NCBI RefSeq assembly: GCF_002078175.1
Contig: NZ_MWFK01000002.1
Location: 682,001-746,000 of the forward strand
Length of the DNA: 64,000 bases
Source of the DNA: Streptomyces sp. M41(2017)
GTDB lineage: Bacteria; Actinomycetota; Actinomycetes; Streptomycetales; Streptomycetaceae
Direction of reading: 5' to 3'
Of this stretch, positions 1 through 29,569 are shown in pieces (position 1 is the first letter of the stretch; every line of letters begins with the position of its first letter). A model generated the notes under the pieces. It did not search any database and was not told where the DNA came from. It saw only the letters and a program-made list of their open reading frames with translations. The position numbers and the translations under genes are program-made.

Positions 1-238
1 ACGACGCGATGCTCGGCGTGCCCGACTTGAGTCCGGTCCAGGCCAGGTGGACGTGGCTGTCGATGAACCCGGGCAGTACGGTGGCCCCTTGGAGGTCGAC
101 CACGCGGCGCGCGGGCAGCGAGGTCACCTCCTCGTCCAGGCCCACGATCCGGCCCCGCCAGATGCCGAGGTCGTGGGCGACGGGCCGGTCGGGGTCCATG
201 GTGACGAACCGCGCGTTCGTCAGTCGCGTGCAGAGCAT
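1..238 (-). CDS. Amidohydrolase, N-terminal part (cut by left edge)
   Basis: About 79 N-terminal residues are present, starting at an ATG at 238, and the gene runs off the left edge. The segment has the beta-sandwich start of amidohydrolase-superfamily enzymes followed by the metal-binding signature LPGFIDSHVHL around residues 61-71, where the HxH pair would bind the first metal ion. The spacing resembles the YtcJ-like (amidohydrolase 3) group, whose members hydrolyse C-N bonds in varied substrates; the substrate cannot be told. The start lies only 7 bases after the stop of the MbtH-like gene on the same strand, so the two are probably co-transcribed with the siderophore NRPS. No strong ribosome binding site is visible, consistent with coupled translation. 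Whether it acts on the siderophore is unknown. Confidence 0.8.
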   Translation of the reverse strand, partial: MLCTRLTNARFVTMDPDRPVAHDLGIWRGRIVGLDEEVTSLPARRVVDLQGATVLPGFIDSHVHLAWTGLKSGTPSIAS

Positions 239-245
239 CGCCGGG

Positions 246-461
246 TCAGCCCGTCCGCCGCATGCTCTCCACGAGGCTCTTGGGGCGCATGTCCGTCCAG
301 TTGCTCTCGATGTGGTCCAGGCACGCGCGGCGCGGGCCGGGGCCGTGCACCACGGTCCAGCCGGCGGGCACGTCGACGAAGTCGGGCCACAGGCTGTACT
401 GGCCCTCGTCGTTGACGAGCACGCGGTAGAGGCCTTCGGGGTTCTCGAACGGGTTGGTCAT
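246..461 (-). CDS. MbtH-like protein
   Basis: A 71-residue protein with the family hallmarks: an N-terminal NPF-NPEG stretch, the NDEGQYSLWP core around residues 17-26 and the C-terminal SNWTDMRPKSL block. Length is typical of the family. MbtH-like proteins bind the core of adenylation domains and are often needed for their solubility or activity. It lies 121 bases downstream of the NRPS stop on the same strand, as in coelichelin-type clusters, so it most likely serves the six adenylation domains of that enzyme. The start ATG is preceded by GAGGAA at suitable spacing. The next gene starts 7 bases after its stop. Confidence 0.96.
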   Translation of the reverse strand: MTNPFENPEGLYRVLVNDEGQYSLWPDFVDVPAGWTVVHGPGPRRACLDHIESNWTDMRPKSLVESMRRTG

Positions 462-484
462 CAGATCTTCCTCACGGTCTCTTG

Positions 485-512
485 GATCGGTCGTGATCGG
501 TCATGATCGGTC
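485..512. repeat. Three tandem 10-bp repeats upstream of the MbtH-like gene
   Basis: The unit GATCGGTC plus two bases occurs three times head to tail at 485-494, 495-504 and 505-512 (last copy partial). It sits in the 121-base gap between the NRPS stop and the MbtH start. It could be a binding site or only a slippage repeat; no function is shown. Confidence 0.6.
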
Positions 513-582
513 GGCGGGCTTCGTCGGCGACGGAGACATCCGCCGGGGCCGGAGCGTCGGGGTGGCAGCGGGATTCGTTCGG

Positions 583-22911
<22,329 letters not shown>

Positions 22912-22913
22912 AC

Positions 22914-22932
22914 TAAGGTAAGGATTACCTAA
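22914..22932. promoter_or_regulatory. Iron box 1 (DmdR/IdeR operator), NRPS promoter
   Basis: TAAGGTAAGGATTACCTAA is a close match to the actinobacterial iron box TTAGGTTAGGCTCACCTAA. It lies directly upstream of the NRPS reading frame and should repress it when iron is plentiful. Regulator identity is inferred from the consensus. Confidence 0.85.
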
Positions 22933-22977
22933 CCAAAAGGCCCTGGTCTCGGCGATCGTCGAGTTGCCGCCTACGAT

Positions 22978-22996
22978 TAAGGCCTGCCTAACCTAA
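22978..22996. promoter_or_regulatory. Iron box 2, uptake-operon promoter
   Basis: TAAGGCCTGCCTAACCTAA has a strong right half (GCCTAACCTAA) and a weaker left half. It lies 26 bases before the GTG start of the first permease gene and is separate from the box serving the divergent NRPS. Confidence 0.75.
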
Positions 22997-23022
22997 GGGA
23001 GTTGGCCGTTGGAGACCGCAAG

Positions 23023-24048
23023 GTGACCGGGGGCAAGCACGTCCGCCCGGTCCTTCTCGTGGCGTCGCTGGGCACGGTGCTGACTGTGCTCTGTCTGCTG
23101 TCGATCGCCGTCGGCGCGGCCGGCATCCCGCTGGACGAGGTGGTCCGGGCGCTGTTCGGCCATGCGCCCAGCCGACTGGTCGACAACATCGTCTGGACCG
23201 CCCGCGTCCCCCGGACCACGCTGGGACTCGCCGCCGGTGCCGCACTGGGCCTGGCGGGCGGGTTGATGCAGGCGCTGACACGCAACCCGCTCGCCGACCC
23301 GGGTGTCCTCGGCGTGAGCGCCGGCGCCTCCTTCGCCATCGTGGTGGCCGTGGGGGTCTTCGGGTTCGGGTCGTTCTACGGATACGTCTGGTTCGCCTTC
23401 GCCGGAGCCCTCGCGGCCAGCGTGCTGGTGTACGTGCTCGGAAGGCTGGGCCGGTCCGGCCTGACCCCGGTGAAACTGGCGCTCGCCGGAATCGCCGTGA
23501 CCTCGATGCTGTCCTCCCTGACGAGCGCGATCGCGCTCACCGACCCGGACGCGCTGGACCGCTACCGCTTCTGGTCCGCGGGCTCCATGGCCGACCAGGA
23601 CGCCGCCACCGTCTGGCGGATCCTGCCCTTCCTCGCGGTGGGCACACTGCTGGCGCTGGCCTGCGCACCGGCGCTCAACAGCCTCGCGCTCGGCGACGAC
23701 GTGGCGGCCTCGCTCGGGCGCCGGCTGGGCCTGGTCCGGCTCCAGGGGGTCGCCGCGGTCACCCTCCTCACCGGCGCGGCCGTCGCCGTCATCGGCCCCG
23801 TCGTCTTCGTCGGACTCGTCGTGCCGCACATCGCCCGGGTGCTCGCCCGCTCCGCGGGCCTCGGCCCCGACCACCGCTGGCTGCTGCCCCTGTCGGCTGT
23901 GCTGGCCCCGTGCCTGCTGCTGACCGCGGACATCCTCGGACGGATCGTCGCCCGGCCCACCGAGGTCCAGGCCGGGGTGATCGTCGCCTTCATCGGAGGC
24001 CCGTTCTTCATCGCCCTGGTCCGACGCCAGCGCCTGGCGGAGGTGTGA
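23023..24048 (+). CDS. FecCD-type ferric-siderophore ABC permease 1
   Basis: A polytopic membrane protein of about 341 residues, with the family features AAGAALGLAGGLMQALTRNPLADPG near the N-terminus and GPVVFVGLVVPHIAR in the cytoplasmic coupling region. Such permeases pair with a second permease, an ATPase and a lipoprotein to import ferric siderophores. The GTG at 23023 is preferred because GGAG lies 8 bases upstream; an upstream TTG at 23002 has no comparable site. It is the first gene of a three-gene operon; the next start follows its stop by one base. Expression should be iron-repressed through the iron box 26 bases upstream. It probably imports the product of the adjacent NRPS. Confidence 0.95.
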   Translation: MTGGKHVRPVLLVASLGTVLTVLCLLSIAVGAAGIPLDEVVRALFGHAPSRLVDNIVWTARVPRTTLGLAAGAALGLAGGLMQALTRNPLADPGVLGVSAGASFAIVVAVGVFGFGSFYGYVWFAFAGALAASVLVYVLGRLGRSGLTPVKLALAGIAVTSMLSSLTSAIALTDPDALDRYRFWSAGSMADQDAATVWRILPFLAVGTLLALACAPALNSLALGDDVAASLGRRLGLVRLQGVAAVTLLTGAAVAVIGPVVFVGLVVPHIARVLARSAGLGPDHRWLLPLSAVLAPCLLLTADILGRIVARPTEVQAGVIVAFIGGPFFIALVRRQRLAEV

Positions 24049-24049
24049 C

Positions 24050-25162
24050 ATGACGAAGCCGGCCGTACGAACCCTCGACTCCCGCCCCGGGAAGGCGCCT
24101 TCGCCCCCGACGCGTCTCCCCTCGGCGTTCCGCGCCTACCGTCTCGCCGTCCCGCCCGTGTCGGGGATCGTGCGGCCCCGGCTCGTCGCCCTGTGTCTGG
24201 TTCTGGGCGTCGGCGCCTTCCTGCTGTTCTGCTGGGGCCTGACGATCGGCGACTACCCGATCGCCTTCACGGACGTCGTACGCGCCCTGGGCGGTGCCGG
24301 CGATCCCGGCACCGTGCTCGTCGTCCAGGACCTCCGGCTGCCGCGGGCCCTCGTCGGCCTCTTGGCCGGTGTCGCGTTCGGCGTCTCGGGCGCGCTGTTC
24401 CAGACGATGACCCGCAACCCGCTGGCCAGCCCCGACATGATCGGCCTCACCCAGGGAGCGGGCACCGCCGTCGTGGCGGGACTCGTGCTCGGCTGGGACG
24501 CCGGCCTCGGCACCCAGACGCTCGGCCTGGTCGGGGCCCTGGCCACGGCCCTCCTCGTCTATCTGCTGGCCTGGCGGCGCGGCACCACCGGCTACCGGAT
24601 CATCCTGGTCGGTATCGGCGTCTCCTGGATGTGCGCGAGCGCGACCGACTACCTGATGGCCAAGGGCGGACGCTTCGAGGCGCAGGCCGCCCTCGGCTGG
24701 CTGGTGGGCAACCTCAACGGCCGTACCTGGGACGAGACCCGCCCCCTCGCCGCCGCCCTGGCGGTCCTGCTCCCGGCCTCGCTGCTGCTCGGCCGGCTGC
24801 TGCGCACGCTCCAGCTCGGCGACGACGTCGCCACCGGCCTCGGCACCCGGGTCCAGTCCGTGCGCCTCGCCGTCCTGCTCACCGGCGTCGGTCTGATCGC
24901 GTTCGCCACGGCGGCGGCCGGCCCCGTGGCCTTCGTCGCGCTCGCCGCCCCTCAGATCGCGCAGCGTCTGGCCCGAACCGCCTGGCCGCCCACCGTCGCC
25001 TCCGGACTCACCGGCGCCCTCGTGGTGCTCGGCAGCGACCTCATCGCCCGCACGCTCATCTCCGGCACGGAACTCCCGGTCGGCATCGTCACCGGCGTCC
25101 TCGGCGCGCCGATCCTGCTCTGGCTGCTCGTCCGCGCCAACCGCGCGGGCTCAGGAGGTTGA
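24050..25162 (+). CDS. FecCD-type ferric-siderophore ABC permease 2
   Basis: A 370-residue permease with a hydrophilic N-terminal extension of about 45 residues before the first membrane segment. The family blocks VSGALFQTMTRNPLASPDMIG and AGPVAFVALAAPQIAQRLAR are clear. It is the second half of a heterodimeric membrane channel with the preceding gene, as in CchC/CchD of the coelichelin system. One base separates its ATG from the upstream stop, so translation is probably coupled. The ATPase gene follows after 4 bases. Confidence 0.95.
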   Translation: MTKPAVRTLDSRPGKAPSPPTRLPSAFRAYRLAVPPVSGIVRPRLVALCLVLGVGAFLLFCWGLTIGDYPIAFTDVVRALGGAGDPGTVLVVQDLRLPRALVGLLAGVAFGVSGALFQTMTRNPLASPDMIGLTQGAGTAVVAGLVLGWDAGLGTQTLGLVGALATALLVYLLAWRRGTTGYRIILVGIGVSWMCASATDYLMAKGGRFEAQAALGWLVGNLNGRTWDETRPLAAALAVLLPASLLLGRLLRTLQLGDDVATGLGTRVQSVRLAVLLTGVGLIAFATAAAGPVAFVALAAPQIAQRLARTAWPPTVASGLTGALVVLGSDLIARTLISGTELPVGIVTGVLGAPILLWLLVRANRAGSGG

Positions 25163-25166
25163 TCCC

Positions 25167-26063
25167 ATGTCGGCTCATCCCACGTCGGCCGATCCCCTGT
25201 CGGTGACGTCCCCGCCCACCGGCCGGACACCGGGCGCGGGCCCGGACCTGCGGGCGAACGGCCTGCGGCTGGGCTACGACAACCGCACGGTCGTCGACGG
25301 CCTCGACCTCGTCGTGCCTCCCGGCCGGATCACCGCGATCGTCGGCGCCAACGCCTGCGGCAAGTCCACTCTGCTGCGCGCGCTGGCCCGGCTGATGGCA
25401 CCGCGCGCGGGAACGGTCGAGCTGGACGGGCGGGCGCTGCACTCCATGCCGTCCAGGGAACTGGCGCAACGGCTCGGCATCCTGCCGCAGAGCCCCGTCG
25501 CACCCGAGGGTCTGACCGTCGTCGACCTGGTCAACCGGGGCCGTTCGCCGCACCAGACCTGGTGGCGGCAGTGGTCACGGGCGGACGAGCAGGCCGTACG
25601 GCAGGCCCTGGACGCCACCGGCATGACCGACCTCGCGGACCGTCCGGTCGACGAGCTGTCCGGCGGGCAGCGTCAGCGCGCCTGGATCGCCATGGCGGTC
25701 GCGCAGGGGACGGAGGTGCTGCTCCTCGACGAACCCACCACCTATCTGGACCTCGCCCACCAGATCGACGTGCTGGACCTGATCACCGATCTCAACCGCC
25801 GGGAACACCGGACGATCGTGATGGTGCTCCACGACCTCAACCAGGCCTGCCGGTACGCCGATCACGTCGTCGCCATGAAGTCGGGACGGATCGTGGCCGA
25901 GGGCTCCCCCGCCGAGGTCATCACGGTGGAGACCGTCGAGGACGTCTTCGATCTCAACTGCCGCATCACGACGGACCCGGTCAGCGGCACCCCGCTGGTC
26001 ATCCCTATGGGACGGCACCACGGAGCCCCCGCCCTGGAGCGCGTCGCGCAGGGCGCCGACTGA
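25167..26063 (+). CDS. ABC ATPase for ferric-siderophore uptake
   Basis: A 298-residue FepC-type ATPase. Visible motifs are Walker A GANACGKST (about residues 58-66), signature LSGGQRQRAWIAMA, Walker B VLLLDEPTTYLDL and the switch histidine in MVLHDLNQA. It would energise the two preceding permeases. The ATG at 25167 has AGGAGG 8 bases upstream. The gene ends the uptake operon and is followed by a strong hairpin. The binding lipoprotein is not in this operon but is encoded about 7 kb downstream, after the exporter. Confidence 0.96.
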   Translation: MSAHPTSADPLSVTSPPTGRTPGAGPDLRANGLRLGYDNRTVVDGLDLVVPPGRITAIVGANACGKSTLLRALARLMAPRAGTVELDGRALHSMPSRELAQRLGILPQSPVAPEGLTVVDLVNRGRSPHQTWWRQWSRADEQAVRQALDATGMTDLADRPVDELSGGQRQRAWIAMAVAQGTEVLLLDEPTTYLDLAHQIDVLDLITDLNRREHRTIVMVLHDLNQACRYADHVVAMKSGRIVAEGSPAEVITVETVEDVFDLNCRITTDPVSGTPLVIPMGRHHGAPALERVAQGAD

Positions 26064-26084
26064 AGGCACTCCCCCGCCGAGGGG

Positions 26085-26110
26085 CCCGCGCGGATGTCCG
26101 GCCGCGCGGG
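26085..26110. terminator. Bidirectional hairpin terminator
   Basis: A perfect 9-bp stem, CCCGCGCGG with CCGCGCGGG, and an 8-base loop lie between the convergent uptake ATPase gene and the acetylglutamate-kinase-like gene. There is no U tract, as is common in Streptomyces. Confidence 0.65.
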
Positions 26111-26155
26111 GCGTCCCGCCTCGCGCGACCGGTCCTCACCGGCCCGGTCGGGCCC

Positions 26156-27031
26156 TTACGGCGTGCGGTCCGGCACGATCGTCGTGCCGATTCCGCGGCG
26201 CGCCGACAGACCGTCGAGCAGGGCGTGCGGAACCCGGCCGTCGAGCACCCGGGCCGCTCCCACTCCGCCGCGCACGGCCCGCAGACATGCCTCCATCTTG
26301 GGCACCATCCCGCCGCCGAGCCGGGGCAGCAGACCCTCCAGTTCGACCGCGGTCATCCGGTCGACGACCCGTTCGCTGTCCGGCCAGTCCGCGTAGAGGC
26401 CCGGCACGTCGGTCAGGACGACCAGCGCGTCGGCTCCGAGCGCGGCGGCGACCGCTCCGGCGGCCGTGTCCGCGTTCACGTTGTAGACCTGGCCGTCCTC
26501 GCCCCGGCCCACGGACGAGACCACCGGAATGTGACGGTGCTCCAGCAGCAGTCCGAGAACAGCGGTGTTGACCCGCGTCACGTCGCCGACGAGGCCGATG
26601 TCCACGCGCTCACCGCCCACGTCGGCGAACCGCTTGACGGCGGTGAGCGTGCGCGCGTCCTCGCCGCTGAGCCCGACGGCGTACGGCCCGTCCTCGTTGA
26701 GCAGTCCGACCAGTTCCTTCTGGACCTTGCCGGAGAGCACCATCCGCACCACGTCCATGGTCGCGGGCGTGGTGACCCGAAGCCCGTTCAGGAAGGCGGA
26801 CTTGAGACCGAGGCGGTCCAGGTGGGCGCCGATCTGCGGGCCGCCGCCGTGCACCACGACGGTCCGCACACCCCTGCGGCGCAGGGTGAGGACGTCCTGG
26901 GCGAAGGCCCGCCGCAGCGGCTCGTCGGCCATCGCGTGGCCGCCGTACTTCACGACGACCGTGCGGCCTTCCGGGGTTTCCCGGTGCTCCTCCGGCGCGG
27001 CCCGGTCGACGAGCCCGAGCGGGCCGCTCAC
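26156..27031 (-). CDS. Acetylglutamate kinase-like enzyme in the siderophore cluster
   Basis: A 291-residue protein of the amino-acid kinase fold. Features are VVVKYGGHAM for the phosphate loop, VVHGGGPQI for the substrate loop, NVNADTAAGAVA, and GGMVPKMEACLRAV near the C-terminus. This matches N-acetyl-L-glutamate 5-kinase (ArgB), the second step of ornithine synthesis. It overlaps the formyltransferase stop by 4 bases (ATGA), so it is translationally coupled and shares its iron-regulated promoter. Streptomyces normally carry argB in the arginine cluster, so this looks like a dedicated second copy boosting ornithine for a siderophore made largely from hydroxyornithine. A changed substrate range is possible but not visible. 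Confidence 0.92.
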   Translation of the reverse strand: MSGPLGLVDRAAPEEHRETPEGRTVVVKYGGHAMADEPLRRAFAQDVLTLRRRGVRTVVVHGGGPQIGAHLDRLGLKSAFLNGLRVTTPATMDVVRMVLSGKVQKELVGLLNEDGPYAVGLSGEDARTLTAVKRFADVGGERVDIGLVGDVTRVNTAVLGLLLEHRHIPVVSSVGRGEDGQVYNVNADTAAGAVAAALGADALVVLTDVPGLYADWPDSERVVDRMTAVELEGLLPRLGGGMVPKMEACLRAVRGGVGAARVLDGRVPHALLDGLSARRGIGTTIVPDRTP

Positions 27032-27975
27032 GGACGAGCGGTGAGGTAGCCGCCCATGGTCCGGAAGTAGTCGGTGGCCGCGTGCTCGGCGCCGTCCTCG
27101 GTGCGCACCCGCCGGACGAGCAGCCCGCGCAGCCGGCCGTTGCGGGCCTCCGCGCCGGCGACGACCACGATCCCGTCCCCCTCGCGGATGAAGATCCGCC
27201 CCGGGGTGCCGCCGTAGCAGCCCCGCGACACCGACGCCTCGACGATGCGCAGGCGTTCGCCCCGGTGATGGGTGAAGGCGTTGGGATACGGGTCGGACTG
27301 GGCGCGCACCAGCCGTTCGAGGTCCTCGGCGGGCCAGGTCCAGTCGATCCGGCTGTCCTCGAGGGAGCGCTTGTGGAAGAAGCTGGCGCGACCGCGGTCC
27401 TGCGGTATCCAGTGGGCCCGGCCGGACGCGATCAGGTCGAGGGACTCGGTCACCACGGGGGTGATCAGGTCCACGGTGCGGTGGAACAGGTCGGTCACGG
27501 TGTCGGCGGGGCCGACCGGGACCGCCCGCTGCAACAGCACGTCCCCGGCGTCGAGTTCGGCGTTCATGCGGTGCGCGGTGACGCCGACCTCGCGCTCACC
27601 GTTGATCAGCGCCCAGATGAGGGGCGAGAAGCCCGCGTAGGCCGGCAGCAGGGAGTCGTGGACGTTGAGCGTGCCGTGCGGGGGGAGGTCGAAGACCTCC
27701 GGCGGCAGTACGGTGCGCCAGTTGTTGGCGACGATGATGTCGGGCTCGGCGTCCCGCAGGGCGGCGAGGAGTTCCGGGTCGTCGGGCCGGTTGCGCAGCA
27801 GCACCGGGATGCCGTGCTTCTCGGCGAGGTCGGCCACGGAGTCGTCCCAGATCTTCTCGTAGGCGTGCTCGCTCTTGGGGTGGGTGACCGCCAGGACCAC
27901 CTCGTGGTCGGACTCCAGCAGAGCCTGGAGCGTGCGATGCCCCCAGGTCTGGTAGCCGAACATGACGACCCGCAT
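27028..27975 (-). CDS. Methionyl-tRNA formyltransferase-like N5-hydroxyornithine formyltransferase
   Basis: About 315 residues from the ATG at 27975, chosen because AGAGGA lies 6 bases upstream; a longer frame to 28002 would run into the iron box. The N-terminal half is a formyltransferase domain with the catalytic asparagine and histidine in NVHDSLLPAYAG and the later aspartate in ELDAGDVLLQ; the C-terminal part resembles the Fmt C-domain. By analogy with CchA it should transfer a formyl group from formyl-tetrahydrofolate to N5-hydroxyornithine, giving a formyl-hydroxamate iron ligand. It is first in a two-gene operon and divergent from the ornithine monooxygenase gene, with one shared iron box between them. 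Confidence 0.92.
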   Translation of the reverse strand: MRVVMFGYQTWGHRTLQALLESDHEVVLAVTHPKSEHAYEKIWDDSVADLAEKHGIPVLLRNRPDDPELLAALRDAEPDIIVANNWRTVLPPEVFDLPPHGTLNVHDSLLPAYAGFSPLIWALINGEREVGVTAHRMNAELDAGDVLLQRAVPVGPADTVTDLFHRTVDLITPVVTESLDLIASGRAHWIPQDRGRASFFHKRSLEDSRIDWTWPAEDLERLVRAQSDPYPNAFTHHRGERLRIVEASVSRGCYGGTPGRIFIREGDGIVVVAGAEARNGRLRGLLVRRVRTEDGAEHAATDYFRTMGGYLTARP

Positions 27976-28004
27976 AGTCGATCCTCTCTTGGAGACCACC
28001 ATTG

Positions 28005-28023
28005 CAAGGTAAGGCTAACCTTA
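28005..28023. promoter_or_regulatory. Iron box 3, divergent promoter
   Basis: CAAGGTAAGGCTAACCTTA is a near-perfect inverted repeat close to the iron-box consensus. It lies between the formyltransferase gene (minus) and the ornithine monooxygenase gene (plus) and probably controls both. Confidence 0.88.
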
Positions 28024-28060
28024 TTTACCATCAGGGGCGCCCAAGGGAAGGGAAGTTGCG

Positions 28061-29419
28061 GTGAACGCACTGCACGACGAACCTGACGCCATACATGACG
28101 TGATCGGGATCGGTTTCGGACCGTCAAATCTCGCACTGGCCATCGCCATTGAGGAGCACAACGCCGGGGCATCGCCCGAGGACCGGATCCGCGCGGAGTT
28201 TCTGGAGCGTCAGCCCTCCTTCGGCTGGCACCGCGGCATGCTGATCGACGACGCGACGATGCAGGTGTCCTTCCTCAAGGACCTCGTCACGATGCGGAAC
28301 CCGACCAGCGACTTCACCTTCCTCTGCTTCCTGCGGGAACGCGGCAGGCTGGTGGACTTCCTCAACGCGAAGACGCTCTTCCCGTTGCGGATCGAGTTCC
28401 ACGAGTACTTCGAGTGGGCCGCCGCCCGGCTCGCGCACCTCGTGGGCTACGACTGCGAGGTGCTCTCCGTGGAGCCGGTGACGTCGGACGACGGCGAGGT
28501 CCGCTGGTTCGACGTGACGAGCCGGGTGCCGGGATCACCGGAGCGCACGGTGACCCGGCGGGCCCGCAACATCTCGGTGGCCGTCGGGCTGGAGCCTCAT
28601 CTGCCACCCGGCACCGCACTGTCGGACCGCGTCTGGCACAACAGTGAACTCGTCCCGCGGGTGGCCGAGTTGACCAGCACGGGCGCTCCGGTGGGCCGCA
28701 TTCTGGTGCTCGGGGCCGGGCAGAGCGGCGCCGAGGCCGTCGACTACCTGCACCGGTCCTTCCCGGACACGGAGATCTGCGCGGTGTTCGCCAAGTACGG
28801 CTACACCCCGGCCGACGACAGCCCGTTCGCCAACCGGATCTTCGACCCGGAGGCGGTGGACGTCTACTTCCGGTCCGCCCCGGAGGTGAAGCAGTCACTG
28901 GTCGACTACCACCGCAGCACCAACTACTCGGTGGTCGACATGGATCTCATCGAGTCGCTGTACGCCACCATGTACCGCGAGAAGGTCCTCGGGCGGGAGC
29001 GGCTGCGCCTGCGCAACGTCTCCCGCATCCGGGACGTACAGGCCCGCGAGGACCGGCTGGACGTCACGGTGGAGTATCTCCCCACCGGAGAACGGGAGGT
29101 CATCTCCTCGGACCTGCTCGTCCACGCCACCGGATACCGCCCCCGGGACCTGGACGCGCTGCTGGGCCGGGCGTCGAAGCTCTGCCTGCGCGACGACAAG
29201 GACGCCGTCCTGGTCGGCCGGGACCACCGGGTCGAGTTCACGTCCGAGGTGACGGCCGGCATCTATGTGCAGGGGGCGACCGAGCACACGCACGGCCTCA
29301 CCTCGACCCTGCTGTCCACCACGGCCGTCCGTTCGGGCGAGATCCTCGATTCGCTGGTCGCCCACCGGGCGGACGACACCGCCGCGCGGACCGACGACGC
29401 CGCCCGAACCGTCGTGTAG
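28061..29419 (+). CDS. L-ornithine N5-monooxygenase
   Basis: A 452-residue flavin- and NADPH-dependent N-hydroxylase of the PvdA/CchB/SidA family. The FAD-binding GIGFGPSNLALA is at residues 17-28. MQVSFLKDLVTMRNPTS is the family block near the active site. The NADPH-binding VLGAGQSGAEA lies around residue 215, and ATGYRPRDLDAL is the C-terminal signature. It converts ornithine to N5-hydroxyornithine, the precursor of all hydroxamate groups in the predicted siderophore. The GTG start has a GGGAAGGGAAG purine run about 7 bases upstream. It is iron-regulated by the box at 28005-28023. A perfect hairpin follows the stop. Confidence 0.96.
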   Translation: MNALHDEPDAIHDVIGIGFGPSNLALAIAIEEHNAGASPEDRIRAEFLERQPSFGWHRGMLIDDATMQVSFLKDLVTMRNPTSDFTFLCFLRERGRLVDFLNAKTLFPLRIEFHEYFEWAAARLAHLVGYDCEVLSVEPVTSDDGEVRWFDVTSRVPGSPERTVTRRARNISVAVGLEPHLPPGTALSDRVWHNSELVPRVAELTSTGAPVGRILVLGAGQSGAEAVDYLHRSFPDTEICAVFAKYGYTPADDSPFANRIFDPEAVDVYFRSAPEVKQSLVDYHRSTNYSVVDMDLIESLYATMYREKVLGRERLRLRNVSRIRDVQAREDRLDVTVEYLPTGEREVISSDLLVHATGYRPRDLDALLGRASKLCLRDDKDAVLVGRDHRVEFTSEVTAGIYVQGATEHTHGLTSTLLSTTAVRSGEILDSLVAHRADDTAARTDDAARTVV

Positions 29420-29436
29420 ACACGGGCAGTCGGGAT

Positions 29437-29474
29437 CGGGAGGGACGGCATGGCCCTGCGTGCCGTCCCTCCCG
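29437..29474 (+). terminator. Hairpin terminator after the ornithine monooxygenase gene
   Basis: A perfect 14-bp stem, CGGGAGGGACGGCA with TGCCGTCCCTCCCG, encloses a 10-base loop. It lies 18 bases after the stop codon and before the next iron box. Confidence 0.75.
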
Positions 29475-29520
29475 TCGGGGGGACGGTTATTGTCGCCCGG
29501 ACACCGGCCCGCAGCCCAAC

Positions 29521-29539
29521 TTAAGGTAGCCTCACCTAA
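29521..29539. promoter_or_regulatory. Iron box 4, exporter operon promoter
   Basis: TTAAGGTAGCCTCACCTAA matches the iron-box consensus, and the flanks extend the symmetry (AACTTA and TAAGTT). It lies 30 bases before the exporter start and should repress export and ferri-siderophore-binding genes under high iron. Confidence 0.87.
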
Positions 29540-29569
29540 GTTTCGATGTCCTTTCCCGGAGGGGTATGG

